From positions 860,831-924,830 of the forward strand of contig VXAY01007404.1 in NCBI GenBank assembly GCA_013399855.1: a stretch of DNA of 64,000 bases, read 5' to 3'. Of the stretch, positions 36,520 to 49,200 are shown piece after piece. The stretch comes from Oxyruncus cristatus. Taxonomy: Eukaryota; Chordata; Aves; Passeriformes; Cotingidae. A program made the position numbers and the translations under genes. The notes below the pieces were generated by a model. The model was not told the origin of the DNA, made no database searches, and worked only from the letters and a program-made list of their open reading frames with translations. Every line of letters begins with the position of its first letter. The first letter of the stretch is position 1.

Positions 36520-39500
36520 AAAAAAATCAGCAGCAACCAAAGAAAGGTGCTGAGAATAAAAGTCTAGGAATAAGACAGATGATTAAAAGGTAAGCAGAAT
36601 GATTTAACCCCCCTTTTTTTCTGTTTCATTCAAGAATGTTGTTCAAACAAAAATGATTGAAAAGGCAGAGCTGGGGCAGCAGCAGAAGAAAATCCAGTTT
36701 CTGAGAAGTGCAAGCGAAGTGCCAACTATTATACCTGCACTAATATTGCAATGGTACTAAGTTAAACAGTAGCTCTGTATCAGACCTCACACAGCTACAT
36801 TTATGAGCATCTTTTGATGAACACAATCATTCAAATTGTAAAAAAAACATTGGGTCTCAGATTGATGCTTCAAGCCAGCAAGATCCTGCTGGTGGAGAAG
36901 AAGCATCACCATTCCTATAATCAGCACTCACTCTCTTTTTTGACATGCTGAAAAAATAGGCTAGATATGATTCTGCCGGATATTCAGCTAAATTCTGCGG
37001 GGCATTCACATTGTGGCACAACTAAGGTAATTTTTTTCAGAGGAATTGCAATGTAGAATGAAAACATTTCTCTGATCCTATGAAAAGCTATACATAGGAA
37101 ATCCAGTTGACTTCAGGGAGTTTTGCACACTTCAGGGGTATTGCTACTGTGTAGCAGTCATCTAGAAATCTGCAGCTAAGATACCTATGAAAAATGCTAA
37201 TATATATGCAATTAAACCAGGAACTACCCATACGTAGCAGGATATATCTCTTCAGGTCAGACTCTAAATGCTGCACCAAGTATACAAAATTAATGTATAT
37301 AACTAACTCCTCCACTGACCCCTAAACCCAAACCAGATTTCAGTGTTCCGGTGTGCTTTGTCAATACAAACTTGAACACTTGCACAAACAAAATCAGAGA
37401 TTACAGCTGTGATTTTAGAAGTCTTTTCTGAATAAATGGCCCAAATTGTGTATACTTCTGCATCATGACTGGTATTTAAGATGTTCATAAGCTGCCCTAT
37501 GTGAAAACATTAGCTAAGTAAGCATTTTTTTTTATTATTTTGTATGTTTTTCCCCTAACCACAGCAATAATTGGAGAGGTGGTCTCTCTCTTTCAAAAAA
37601 AGACCCTCCTAAAACCAAGGACAAAAACAAGACAAAAAATTCCCAACAAGTCCAAAACACTATACATTTTCAAAATGGGAAATCTGAGTATTATAAGCAC
37701 AAGAAGCAGTACAAGCAAGGAGCATGCTGCTGACCCTTCTTTTTCCCCTTCAGGCAATCAAATTTTCATGTCTGAATGTTATCCTAAATGCTAAACTCCT
37801 ATACTTGAATGTTTATGGAGAAAGAATTCTACACTGGCATGTAAGCAGTTGTTTAGGAAGCAGATGGAAATGTCTTCTAAGCGAGCTAGACAGAAAAATG
37901 TCACTGTCTTCATCATCTTGAACTGCCCACTCTCAAAATTACTTGGTGTGAGTGCCGACAGACACATAATTTGATATGTCAATTTTCCACCCAGTTAATG
38001 TATCCATCAAATTTTTTATTCCTTAGGAATGACAACTCAGGCATTACTTTTATACTTAAAATGTTAAAAACATTATAAATCCCTTGATCCTGTCCAGCTT
38101 CTACCTTTTCTTGGGATATATTCTATATTCATTAAAAACAGTAGGAAAACATTGTTTGAGTCAATGAGAGATAAGTTTTATGAAATATCTTGTCATTGTC
38201 AGTTTGAAAACTAGCTCAGGGTATGGAGCACAGCAATTTGTCCCACTTCTACAGAAGGTGATGGAAATCTTTGCCCATTGCTATGAAGATGCAGATCCCA
38301 AGGTGTTGCACCAATGGTTGTGTTGCAAGAATAAAGAAAGAGCTGGATCAATCCATATTTCCTCCTACTTCTAGCCATGTCTATCTATATAAAGGAAAAA
38401 AATGGCTGAGAGAAGGTGAAAAAAAATAGCGGTTCTCTTGAACTTGCTTCCTCCCACACTTAACAGGTTAATGGTATAATGCCCTAGCACCAGAAGTTAA
38501 AGCCATTCAGTCCCCTTCACTCTCCTAGCATGTTTCCTCCAGTTTGGCCTTTGGAGACATCAGGCACCAGTCACTAGGATGCTGTGTCTAATCATTCACA
38601 GCATTGACCAGTTGTGCAAGCCTTGTTTTTTTCAACAGAAATACTGCTTTTGTTTTCTCTGAGTCACTGAGGTTTGTCATACATATTTCTGTTTTGAACT
38701 TTCTGATACAAGGGTTTTTTTAGGTCAATCATGGAACAGACTACAAGCACCCTGATCTCAGTGTGAGGTACTACCGTGCAGACATATATTAATAATTTAC
38801 TACACACATGCATATGCTACACACATGAGTCAGCTAGTTTAAGACAAGTCATGTCATGAAGCTTATGTTCTTCCATACATGTTCATCTTGCTTTGAACCT
38901 AATGACTGTGGCCTGATCAAAACAAAGTCAGTAAAGCTGGAGGCTCCACAAGATTTCTCCTTGAGGATTCTGGCAATATCTTCTGTGTCTACAAATGTGT
39001 ACTTGTATCAAGCTCTATTGCTAATATATGTAATTGAATATCTCTACTAGTCTTCCTTTGAGTAGTTTTTATTTAATTTACTGTGATTATCCTGAAAACA
39101 GGGAAGGGCTGATAAGAATGACTTCACGTATGGGATGCAATATACATCCCTTGTCTCAAGGCCAACAAAAGAATAGGTGCCTTTTGAGCTGCAAATGCCT
39201 GCAGGAGGATAATATACCCACCAGTTACTCAGCTGCTTCATCTGTCATTTTTATGAAGGCATGTCATGGTTGGACAGAGCAAAATTGCCTGTGAAAAGCT
39301 ATGTGAAGAAAAAAGGGAGAGAGAAACAGGTAACTGCCTCTTCCTAAGTGCTGGGTGAAATTAATGTTTATGGTGTAGGGGGGGAGAGCACACAGAAAAA
39401 CAAACATAAGAAATAACTTTATAAAATGTATCTTTATAAAATATCAGTCATCTCAATAGTGCCAAAATGCTGCAGTTGCTCCACTGCTATTACTAGTTCC

Positions 39501-42500
39501 TTTAAAAGATAAATTAATGTGAAAATTAGAAAGTAACAGATGTGAAACAATCTTAAGCATAAATTCCTTCACACTTCTTATTAACTGTGGTTAAGATTTT
39601 GGTTGTCAAACACCCTTTACTTCAGAGAATAAAAGCAAAGAAGTGAAAATTTAACTGTGCTTCAGCATTGTAAGCTCACAGAGCTCTGTAACTTGCTGAA
39701 GATTTGTTTTCTGACACTTTCACCAGAAAAGGGGGGAGTGGGGGAGGGGGTGGAGAAGTGTTTCTCCAAAAGCATTCTGACCCACAAAAAGACCCAACTG
39801 TGTGTGTTGGGAAACATGTCCAAACGCTTCTCTATTGCTTTTTTCTCTTTCAGTAAAGTGTCAGTAGCTCTTTGAATAGCTATTGGCCTTGGCCAAGACC
39901 CTAGTGAAAGGCAACAGATGTTGCTAAGATTGTACCCAGGCTATCCTCTATCCTGTTTCATTTCTGAAAGGGAAAAAGAGAGAAAGGGAGAAGAAAACTT
40001 GCTTTAAATCACTGGACCATTTTGTACTTCAGCAAATCTGTTTGCACATGCTCGACTGGCCTCGCAAAAAAGGCTGAGCCTTTTGCATTCAGCCTGAGGT
40101 CAGTCCTAATGCTCTGTTCAGTGGTCCACAATCCTTTCACATGGAGCAGCTGCCTCTGATTGCTAGAACAAATTGAGGTGATTCAGGCCACCAGCAGGGC
40201 CACAGTACAAGTGCTTTTCACCAGAAAGGGAGGGGAAAGCCTTAGAACAGGACCAACTGGGGCTGCCTACAATAAACCGTAGGATTAGATTTGATACACT
40301 CAATATTAAGACATGCTCTTGCTGAAAAGTAGGCCATAGTGACATAAACTACAAGACACTTGGGCTGAAAGAAGGAAGGAGAAAATGGTGTTCAAACATT
40401 TATTAAGTTACACCTAATTATTTAATTGGGGGACATTTAAAATAGTAGCATTAAGAGTTCAGGCTCAGGAACATCTTGCTGTTTAACCCTTGGCAGAATA
40501 TTCTTGAAGTAAGTGGTATTCAAGATAAGTTGTGTCATCATCCCGTTACAATATTGTTTGAAACATTGAAGGCAAGTTCTCTAAACTATTTCTGTGATCA
40601 ATTTAGAAAGGAATAATTAACAGAACCATTTCCTACCATATCAATCTGTCTCAGTAACTGGAAGATGCTATATATCTGTTATCCAAGCAAAGAAATCGAA
40701 AGAAAAAAAAAGGGAAAAAATAAAAGTTTGGTATTTACCTCTTTATAAATTCTTTCTAATCTACAAAATGAGATAAAAGCATACAGCAAGCATTAGCAGG
40801 GACGGAAGAAGGCATAACCCTCCCCTTTTCCTGGTGCAGCCAAGCTCGTGCATTACTTGCTTCAGTGCCAGATATCAAATTGCAATATTTTCTGCTGTGT
40901 AAAGGATAAGACCAACACCTCTCGGAATCTGAGGCCAAAGAAAACAATACAGTACTGCATTAAGCCACGATACCAAAGCACTTACCACTTCAAAAGGAAA
41001 CATGCTTTGATGCCTCTGAAAGGCAAGCAAAATCTCTACAGATATATCGGTAATCTTACCAGACTGGTCAAAAAATGGATGTTAATGTTAATTCATAAAA
41101 CTCTGGGTTTAAGATCAGGGGAAATTAGAAATACAGTATTTGCTCTGGCTCTGCATTTAGATGGAATGGCTGGGTATAACACATGGCCTTTGAAGTACAG
41201 TTATCCGAGAGGTAGCTTAGTAAGCTGAAGAAGAAAGGGAAAAGATCTTACTATTTACTCAATTAGCCAGTATAGAAACAGAATCCAAGAGAAAATATAT
41301 GCAAAAATCTTCCTGTTAACTCAAAAATATTGAGATGTAGAAAAGAAAGTGTCCAAATGGTATGCTAGGATCTGTGATACATGGCTTCACAAAAACAAAA
41401 TAAGATTAAAAATATCTTTTAACTCCTGGAATTACAGACACAAAACTGAGGTACATCTCAATGTTCCTTTATTAGCATTGCATCCTATTACTTGCTCCTG
41501 TTGTCACATAGGGGACATGTCCAAAGAAAAATTTTAAAAGAAGGCCAGGAAGAGCTTGTATCTTCAACAGAAAATTTAGGTAGGTAAAGGGTGGAATTGT
41601 GTGTTTTGGTGTTGCTGGCAACAAAGCCAGCTGAGACATTTCTCTTCTCCTTCCTTCTTACCTCTGGGGTTACTCACTCTCCTGTGAAATAGGGTGACAT
41701 CATGTGTGTGAGTCTGTATTGCAAAATTGATCAATTATTCAAATTAAATCAAGCAATAAAAAAAGAGAAGTTTAAAATTCATTTTATTTGACATGGATTG
41801 CTTTCCTGAACAACTCCACAGGATGATCCCATACGTAACTATGCAGAATAAAAACTAGGGGTGAGAGGGCAGAAGAAAGCAAATTAAAACTTTCTGTTTT
41901 CCTCAGTAATTTTAGACATACTTCTTTGGGAAGCTTAAAGTTAAAGGTATTTGAGCACGTCTGCTCTTATATTATCTGGATTTTATCTAATTCTGCTAGT
42001 TGGTTATATGTTCTTGTTGGTCCTTTTCCAAGCCTCCGCCAAGTCATAGTTTCCCGAGATATAGATATTGAATGAGAAAAGGGAAGGAATTGAACCTTAC
42101 CAATTTCTTCATTGGCACGTTCTGAAGATGGAAATGGAACCTTCTGGGGTTAATCTGACAAAAAAGATCAGTCACTTCAGCATGCTTCTGCCTATACTTG
42201 CCAGAGTTATACAGCATGTAAGCAGGAATGTATGACTGGCAGTGTCAAACACTGCTGAGAAGAACAGTAGAAAAGGTTTGGGCATTTGCCATTTGTCAGT
42301 CTGACATGATACAGGCTTTAATGAGCTAGGCACCAGGGTATGGACTGAATTCATGTTTGATAGAAGCAAGTTCTGTTTTGGAACTACAGTTTCTCCTTTT
42401 GCATTAAAAAAAATTGAAAATTAATAGTGAGTGTGCAACAGCTTGTGCCTGCTCTTTCTGGATAGCAAATCCTATTTTAAAAAATAATATCAGTTCCCAC

Positions 42501-45399
42501 ATATTCGTTTTGAGGGTACAGGGCTTAATATTCAGGTGTGTAAAATTTCTGGTGATATAAAAAAAAAAGTCATATATATATATGGCATATATCTATATAT
42601 ATGCCTCAGCTGAATGTAGCCTAAACCCAAATACTCAAGCCCTCAAAATTTAAGCAGATAGGCTAATAAAGAAAAGCAATTTAAAAGACCTCTCCATTAG
42701 AGTGAATTCATGTATGCCATGTTTTAATAAAGGTACTAACCATATCACACTGTTGTACTCCAGGCACTTTCAATACTGAATGGAACAGGCAAGAACTGTA
42801 CTGATCTAAGTCTGAGTTCCTGTATGTATATGTCTCCTAATTGCTATCACTGACCAAAGGTCTATAAGAATCTCTGATGAGTACAACATGAAAAGGAAAA
42901 AAAACTACAAAGCTTATTGTTACAGAGATTTTTACATTGTTAAAGGGTTAGTACTACTTGGGACATAGAAGCAGGCAATATAACTGATTTAGAACTTCAA
43001 GAGCCTTTTGAAAGATTTCTTTTTTTGAGAATAATAAGCAATGAGAGGGGATGATGCACAGTCATGTTATGGATTAAAAACTAATTAGGAGACAGAACAT
43101 AGAGTAGGAATGTATTCCAGCTCACAACTCAGAAGTGAGTGATTATCTTTACACAGCAGTGCCAGAGCAAGCCTTATTTGCACAAAACTGCACTCATTCT
43201 CTCCAGTATCCTTACAAATTAAAGGAAAAACAAATCAAAACACTACTTAAAAACTTCTTTCTTTCCTTTTTCACTATAACTTGTAGAGAGTGATCTTCTG
43301 GTCCAAAGGTTATAGTTTTGTTCTTGACCATTTACCTGGCAGAAAGAAGTAATAGGGAAATTTCAAGGCTAACAGTCTTTCTACCTGAAGCAGGCTGATG
43401 AAAACTGAAGGACAGCGTTGAGATCTGAAGTGGTCTCTTTCTCTGCAGAGGCCTCAGTTTTCACTGGCAGCAGTTGGCACACAGGATGATCACCTGCCTA
43501 ATTTTGTGTTTACATGAGGTGCCTACATTTGGCACATGGGCAATTCCAGGCAAATCAAGGACTGTCAAAAAGACTGGACAGCAGTTCAGAGATTTAGCCC
43601 ACTATGGATCTATGGGAACCCTCCAGAGCAAATTATGCTCATTTCATCTCTTTCTAGTCCTTTATGGGGTTCCCTTCAGTAATGATTATTTACTAAGCAG
43701 AACCTCTGGCACCCATTAGCATATGGCCATGCTGAAGGGATGGATGATCCTCCTAATGCCATGCTGGCTTCAGAAGATACCCTAGTGAGAACTCATTATC
43801 TCAGTTTAGTTCACAAGCCTCACTCTGTTTGGTCCTTGAGGCCACAACCTGCAGGTGGTCTCCTAATGAAGATAGGAGCCTAAAGTAATGAATTTCTCTA
43901 CAAAGTAAAAAGCCTTTTCCTGCACTGGAATCTGCTGTCCTCCTTTTTGAAACTGAATAGAACCCAGTAAGAGATACAGTGAATATAGACTGAAATGCCA
44001 ACAAATTAGGAACATAATCAAGGGGTTTGTGTCAGCTTCAGGCATATTTTCACAGAGAAGGGACTTCACTCATTTTTACTTGTGCAGTATCATTTTAGTC
44101 TTTGGACAGTATCTTTAAGATCTATCAAAAATTATCCAAATGAATGACAAACCAAAAGATTATGAAGGTTTTTGATCTTGATTTAGTTTTAAGCCCAAAA
44201 TAAAGAAGTGATTTATGAGTGAGAGGATTAGCATATACAGAAAGGTACACTGCTATATAATCCCCAGGTAGAAAAAAAAACATCAGAGAAGTAAAATTAG
44301 AACATGGATGCAAAATAGCTGACTGAAAATGAGATCATGGATAGTGGAGGTAATGATGCTTTTAGGTAATGAGAAGCAGCTACGGGTTGGCATTGGCTTG
44401 CACCCCTTGTATAATTGTGAGGGTTAGGGCAGTCCCCTGGTTCACTCAATTGCTTCTGCATACAACTGCTAAAAATTCTTCATCCACATCTACTTGGAGA
44501 ACTTAACTTTTTTTGCACACAATATGCAAAGTATTAGATTTGTGTGTTTACAGACATATTGAAGTACTTCATGATTCAGAGTTAAATCTCCGCTTGCAGC
44601 CAGAAAAATGTCAAAAGTGGGGACAGACTACAGGATATGGACTGCCTAGGGAGAGGGCTTAAGGACTCCAAAGCATCTGACACTGGCCACTTTCTCAGGC
44701 AATGACTCTGTTCAGAATAGGCTTTGAATCTGAATCAATATCACAATTCCTGTGTAATAATAGCATAAGGTAGTCACAGAACTAGTTGCAAATTTGCAGG
44801 AACATTCCTAAGTGTATATAGTGTGAACATAGTGTCACGTCTTTACCTTTCTAGAACAATTCAGTGATGTGCTTTTTCACACAAGTTTTGCCTGAGAGGG
44901 AAGGCTGTATCAATTACTGAACTGTTTAAAATGATGTATTGTGAAAGTAGGAAGTAACTAAAGGAGTTGCATAATATTATGGTGAAAATGTCTATTTTGT
45001 GTAACGCCATGCTTCCTCAGAGCACTTTATAAGCATGAACTAATTAATACTTACTCAATAGAGTATACATTAACATTATTTTTCATTTGTGAATTACCCT
45101 AAACTATTTTACTTTAACAGACAAGACAAACTGTCAGTGGCTTAGCCCTGTGATTTCTGCATGGTTTTTATCAACCCATAAATTTTGCTAATAGGTAAGA
45201 AAAGTTTGCATGGACAAAACAGATTTCTTGACATGGGGATTAATATTAAAATTTATTGCTACACAATAAGAACTAAGGGAATATTTATATACACAACAAC
45301 TCTTGCTAATTTTCTTATAATAAGAAACATATATTTACAAATACCACCCCTCCTTCTTTTCTTCAAAAACAGTCTAGAGGAAGAAGGAGAAAAAAAAGT
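36520..45399. other. Intergenic, no gene recognised
   Basis: Only short chance ORFs, a G-rich stretch at about 39731-39752 and the AT palindrome near 42.6 kb stand out. No coding exon or named repeat is supported. Confidence 0.5.
42571..42605. repeat. AT-rich palindromic tract
   Basis: A (TA)n stretch runs into an inverted repeat with arms GGCATATAT (42584-42592) and ATATATGCC (42597-42605) around CTAT. This is probably a decayed TA microsatellite. Confidence 0.8.
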
Positions 45400-45887
45400 C
45401 TTTAAGGTAACAGTTCCAAATCACCGCAGCTTGAAAATCTCTCCCTCTCTCCATCGGAATGTAGGGGAGTTTGCCTCCCACTTCTAGCCACTTGTCTACA
45501 GCTGCTGAGGATTTACCATGGGCTTAGAGGGAAACACTCGTATCACCATGTCGTCACCACGGAGTATAGGGCTCCTTGGAGGTTCTTTCCACGAGGAGTT
45601 TTGGGAGGTTTCCTTAGAGTCACCACCCCTCCCCAAGTCACAGGGGTTCTGGGTTGTTTTTGGCTCAGTCCATACCCAAGAACACTCTCCAGTGCTATGC
45701 TCTGGTGCTCCAAGTAGTTTCTTCTCTCTCTCTCTCTGGAATTCTTCTGACTTTCTGCTTCTGACCAAATGCCCAATCTTGGCTCTTGGCCGCAGTCGGT
45801 TACTCCAATTCACCACCGCTCCCCCATTCGCAGTGAAAGGGGTCATTTTGCCATCACACCTGGTCCAAAATTGCACCGAGCCCCCCA
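45400..45887 (-). mobile_element. Retroviral leader attached to the 5' LTR, truncated
   Basis: About 480 bases downstream of the LTR (toward lower coordinates) are richer in G and C than the flanking AT-rich DNA and read like a retroviral leader. An open minus-strand frame runs from an ATG at 45846 to a TAG at 45496-45498. It has no recognised matrix or capsid motif and may be chance. Host-like AT-rich sequence resumes near 45.40 kb, so the element is cut off before gag and pol. The left border is approximate. Confidence 0.45.
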
Positions 45888-45891
45888 GTAT

Positions 45892-46275
45892 TGGGGGCTT
45901 AATGTTAGGCTCAGTCCTTGGACTAAGGGCCGAGGTTGTGAGGGGCTCGGCCCCTCAGTGGAGAGTTCACTGGCTTTTTTATCATTTTGTGTCTGTAATT
46001 TTGCTGCACTTTGTTGCATGCAGCTTCAAGCCATCCCTCCCCTTCTCGGGTCAGGTCAGGCCCCAGGAAGGCCACACGCCCGGACCCAGCCGGGCCGGGC
46101 ATGCCACCGCATTAACTCCTTAATTTCTTCTGCGCAACACGATTCTTTTCTGGTTTGTTAACTATGTCATTCTTAGAGACGTCACAAGAGTCTTTGATTG
46201 GCTACTTGGCCGGAATTTCACCTGGAGTTAACCATTTTCTACCCCGATACTGGGGGGATGGGCTAAACCATGACA
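45892..46275 (-). mobile_element. Endogenous retrovirus 5' LTR, minus strand
   Basis: The minus strand begins TGTCATGGTTTAGCCC at 46275, a start seen in bird ERV LTRs. A CRE-like TGACGTC (about 46179) in U3, a TATA-like GATAAAAAAG (about 45980) and a hairpin GAGGGGCCGAGCCCCTC (about 45936-45952) follow. The proposed 3' end is CCCCCA at 45892, giving 384 bp. Four bases on is TGGGGGGCTCG (45887-45877), which resembles a tRNA-Pro primer-binding site with one extra G. The internal sequence next to it supports a 5' LTR rather than a solo LTR. No gag, pol or env domain and no second LTR were found in the window. The class is uncertain; the primer-site match would suit a gamma-type ERV. Confidence 0.7.
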
Positions 46276-49200
46276 CAAAACAATGCTAGTAAGTCCTTAT
46301 TTAATGTCTTCAGCTTCCATTTTGATGGAACTATATTACCAACATCATGAAATAAAAGGATTTCACTGTTTTGAATTTAAATATAGTTCTTACCTGGCAA
46401 CCAAAATAGTATTCTCACCAGTTCTAATATCTGACACTCAGGTTACTTTTTGTTTTTTTTTCATTATCCTTCTTCTTTTTAATTTATTATATTTTGAGAC
46501 TCGCCTATTCCATATTTAGGTATGCATGTTTATGCATCTGTGCGTGCTTGTGCGTATATGTATTTATATTTATGTGAATAGTTCTTTCACTACTTATTCA
46601 GAAAAAAACTCTCAGCGAAGTCAAGAAGAATTTTACTAACCATAAAGTGCAGATGTCTCTCCAAGGTAAAGTGTTCCATAAAGTAATATTCCTAAACTCC
46701 TCCAGGCTACTTAGGCTTGAAGAAATGTCACTTGGTTGAGTATCACAAAAAAACCAAGAACAAGCTCCTTCCCAGTCCAGAAGCTTTCATTTATACACTA
46801 ATTTGCATTCAGTATATTTTGACTTCCCTCCATACCTTATGAAGTACCTTATGGTACTTCTTTTGGTGTTATTCATGTTTAAGAAAAAAAAAAAAAAGGT
46901 GAGAAAAACCCCGACACAACAAGCTGTAGGATAACTTGAGAGCATCTTGAGCCATCTTGAGAGCACACATTTCTTAAAATACTTGAAATGCAATTTTGGA
47001 CTACTTTTGCTATTTTCATCCCAGAGTAAAACTCAGTTCTCAGTTTGACGAGACCTCAAGTACAGTTTTGATGCTTTTCTATTAAAAGACATTTACAAAG
47101 GTTATATAACTACTTACCTGGCTTAGAAACCTCCAATCCATTTTATGTTCTTACCTAGGACATACAAAAGTGTTTGAATGTTGTTTCAAATGATAGATTT
47201 ATTCATGAATTCCACTTTAAAAGGCAGCTCCTGGTCAAAAACCTACAGTACAAGGCATATGAAACGTGATGTAAATTAATTAATATATCAACTGCTCTGA
47301 TTTAGCAAAATAAATGCAATAAAATTTGTTGCTTTGTAGAATATCTGGGGAATATACAGGCTGACTGACCTTATTGTCAGGCACAGTGAGAACACTCAGA
47401 GCATAACTGCAGAAGAACTCTATTACAGATTCCCATCCAAATATATTTGGTCCTTAGCAGTCCAATTATTTGGTCCACCAGCAATCCTTATATTCTGAAG
47501 AAAAAAAAAAAACAAAAAAAGGGTAGAAAGAAACTGAAGTGATCATAATGTAGCAGGAGAAACCTCTCCAAGAGGAACAGGAATAAGTCATAGTTTCATC
47601 ATGCTACAATCAGTTAAAACATAAAACATAAACCATGAAAACTTGCATTTCCAGTTAAATACTCTTAAAATGAGCTTTGGGTTTCTTTTCCTGAAATTCT
47701 GAATGTAAATTTGATCACCCAGGAAATAGTTATGAACATCCTGAGATCTTATTATATGGAGAGATTAAGTAGATTTACTTGTACGATGTGGAGGAAAATA
47801 GAAAATATTTCGAGTTTTTTAACTTCAGTTGTTATTTTCTATTGATAAAAAAATCCCCCTTAAAGAATATAAACCGTATTTTTTGTAGTCTTTTTATGTT
47901 CAGTAAATAGAGCAATCTTAACACAGAAATGGACCCAAAGAGCACACAAACTAAATTTATTCTTCAGAAATATCATGAATACAAGAGTTACTTTGTCCCA
48001 AGTATGATCTGTAATTAGAGACTATTGCAGAGGGCATTCTACTACTGCTTGCTACAAGCCCCTTCAAAAGAAAATATATTTTAAAAGACCATTTCTTCTC
48101 AAACGAAAAGAAGAAAGACCCTGCAAAACTGATGTCTTGTGAGTTTGCTGCTTTCTTAGAGTCATGAAGGAATTGAACTAGATATCAAATGCCCTCTATA
48201 CTTTCTAAAATCATACTCATGTATCAGACACTGAGATCTATAAAAGGCAATTAAAGCAGTCATCTGTTTTGTTGTAATGTGGAATGAAGAAACCTTGAAT
48301 AAAAATGCATGGCAATACATTTGAGAGATAAGAGAATATCTTAATGCTGTATAGAAATGGCCAAAAGAAATCTGTATTTGTAAGAAGAAAAATATTGATT
48401 TAAAAAAGAAAAAGAAATGAGAATCTGCAGGAACGATTCTCTATTTGTTACGTATAAATGAAGCCCCTTAATGTCTACTGGGAATTTTTAATTCCCTGGG
48501 GATAAAGTAATAATCAGTGTAAACTGGGAAGACACTACACCTCTCAGTCTCATGGCTGGCTGGAATAAGCATTACAGTATTACATGTGAAATTGTGTACA
48601 ACAATCATGATTCCTAGAACTAATTTTAACTGTGTGGAACACTGGGCTGATTTGTTAAACCTGAGTATAACTCTGTCCCTAGCAAAGCGATCCATACTCA
48701 GATGAAATCATTGACAGTAAGAATGTCAATACTGTAAAATTTGCAGATTTATGAAGACGTATATGGTACTTCATTTATTAAAATAAAAATACCTAGCTTT
48801 AATTCTCAAAGTAGTTTCTTTGCATCTGAGGGAATATATGTATCTGAGGGAACATGGCTATCACTGTATGGAATGTAAATATGCACTGAAAGTAAGGAAT
48901 GCAAGAATATGACAAATTCAGTTACTTGCTTGGTTCATCACCAGTAGTTCTGGGATGTAATCAGAAACAAAAATGTAAATTCGCTTTTCAAGTCAATTCA
49001 ATTTACAAGTCAATTCACTTAGTTTGGAGGAAAAAATGCATTAGACTTATCTGCTGGGACATTGCAAGTTAAATCAATAAACCCACACTTTGGAATTACT
49101 GTAGATGCTGAATAAACACAAGCCCTGTGAAGATGAGTGTTAAAGGGTTAAATTGCAATACATTTTATATATCTGAACTCATTCACTAGTCTGCACATAT

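Noticed and set aside
39731..39752. G-rich stretch with three runs of five or six G.
   Set aside because: Only three runs of at least three G, so it is not a standard quadruplex motif, and there is no linked feature.
45518..46161. Plus-strand open frames of 201 and 130 codons.
   Set aside because: They lie antisense to the LTR and leader and have no protein similarity that I recognise.
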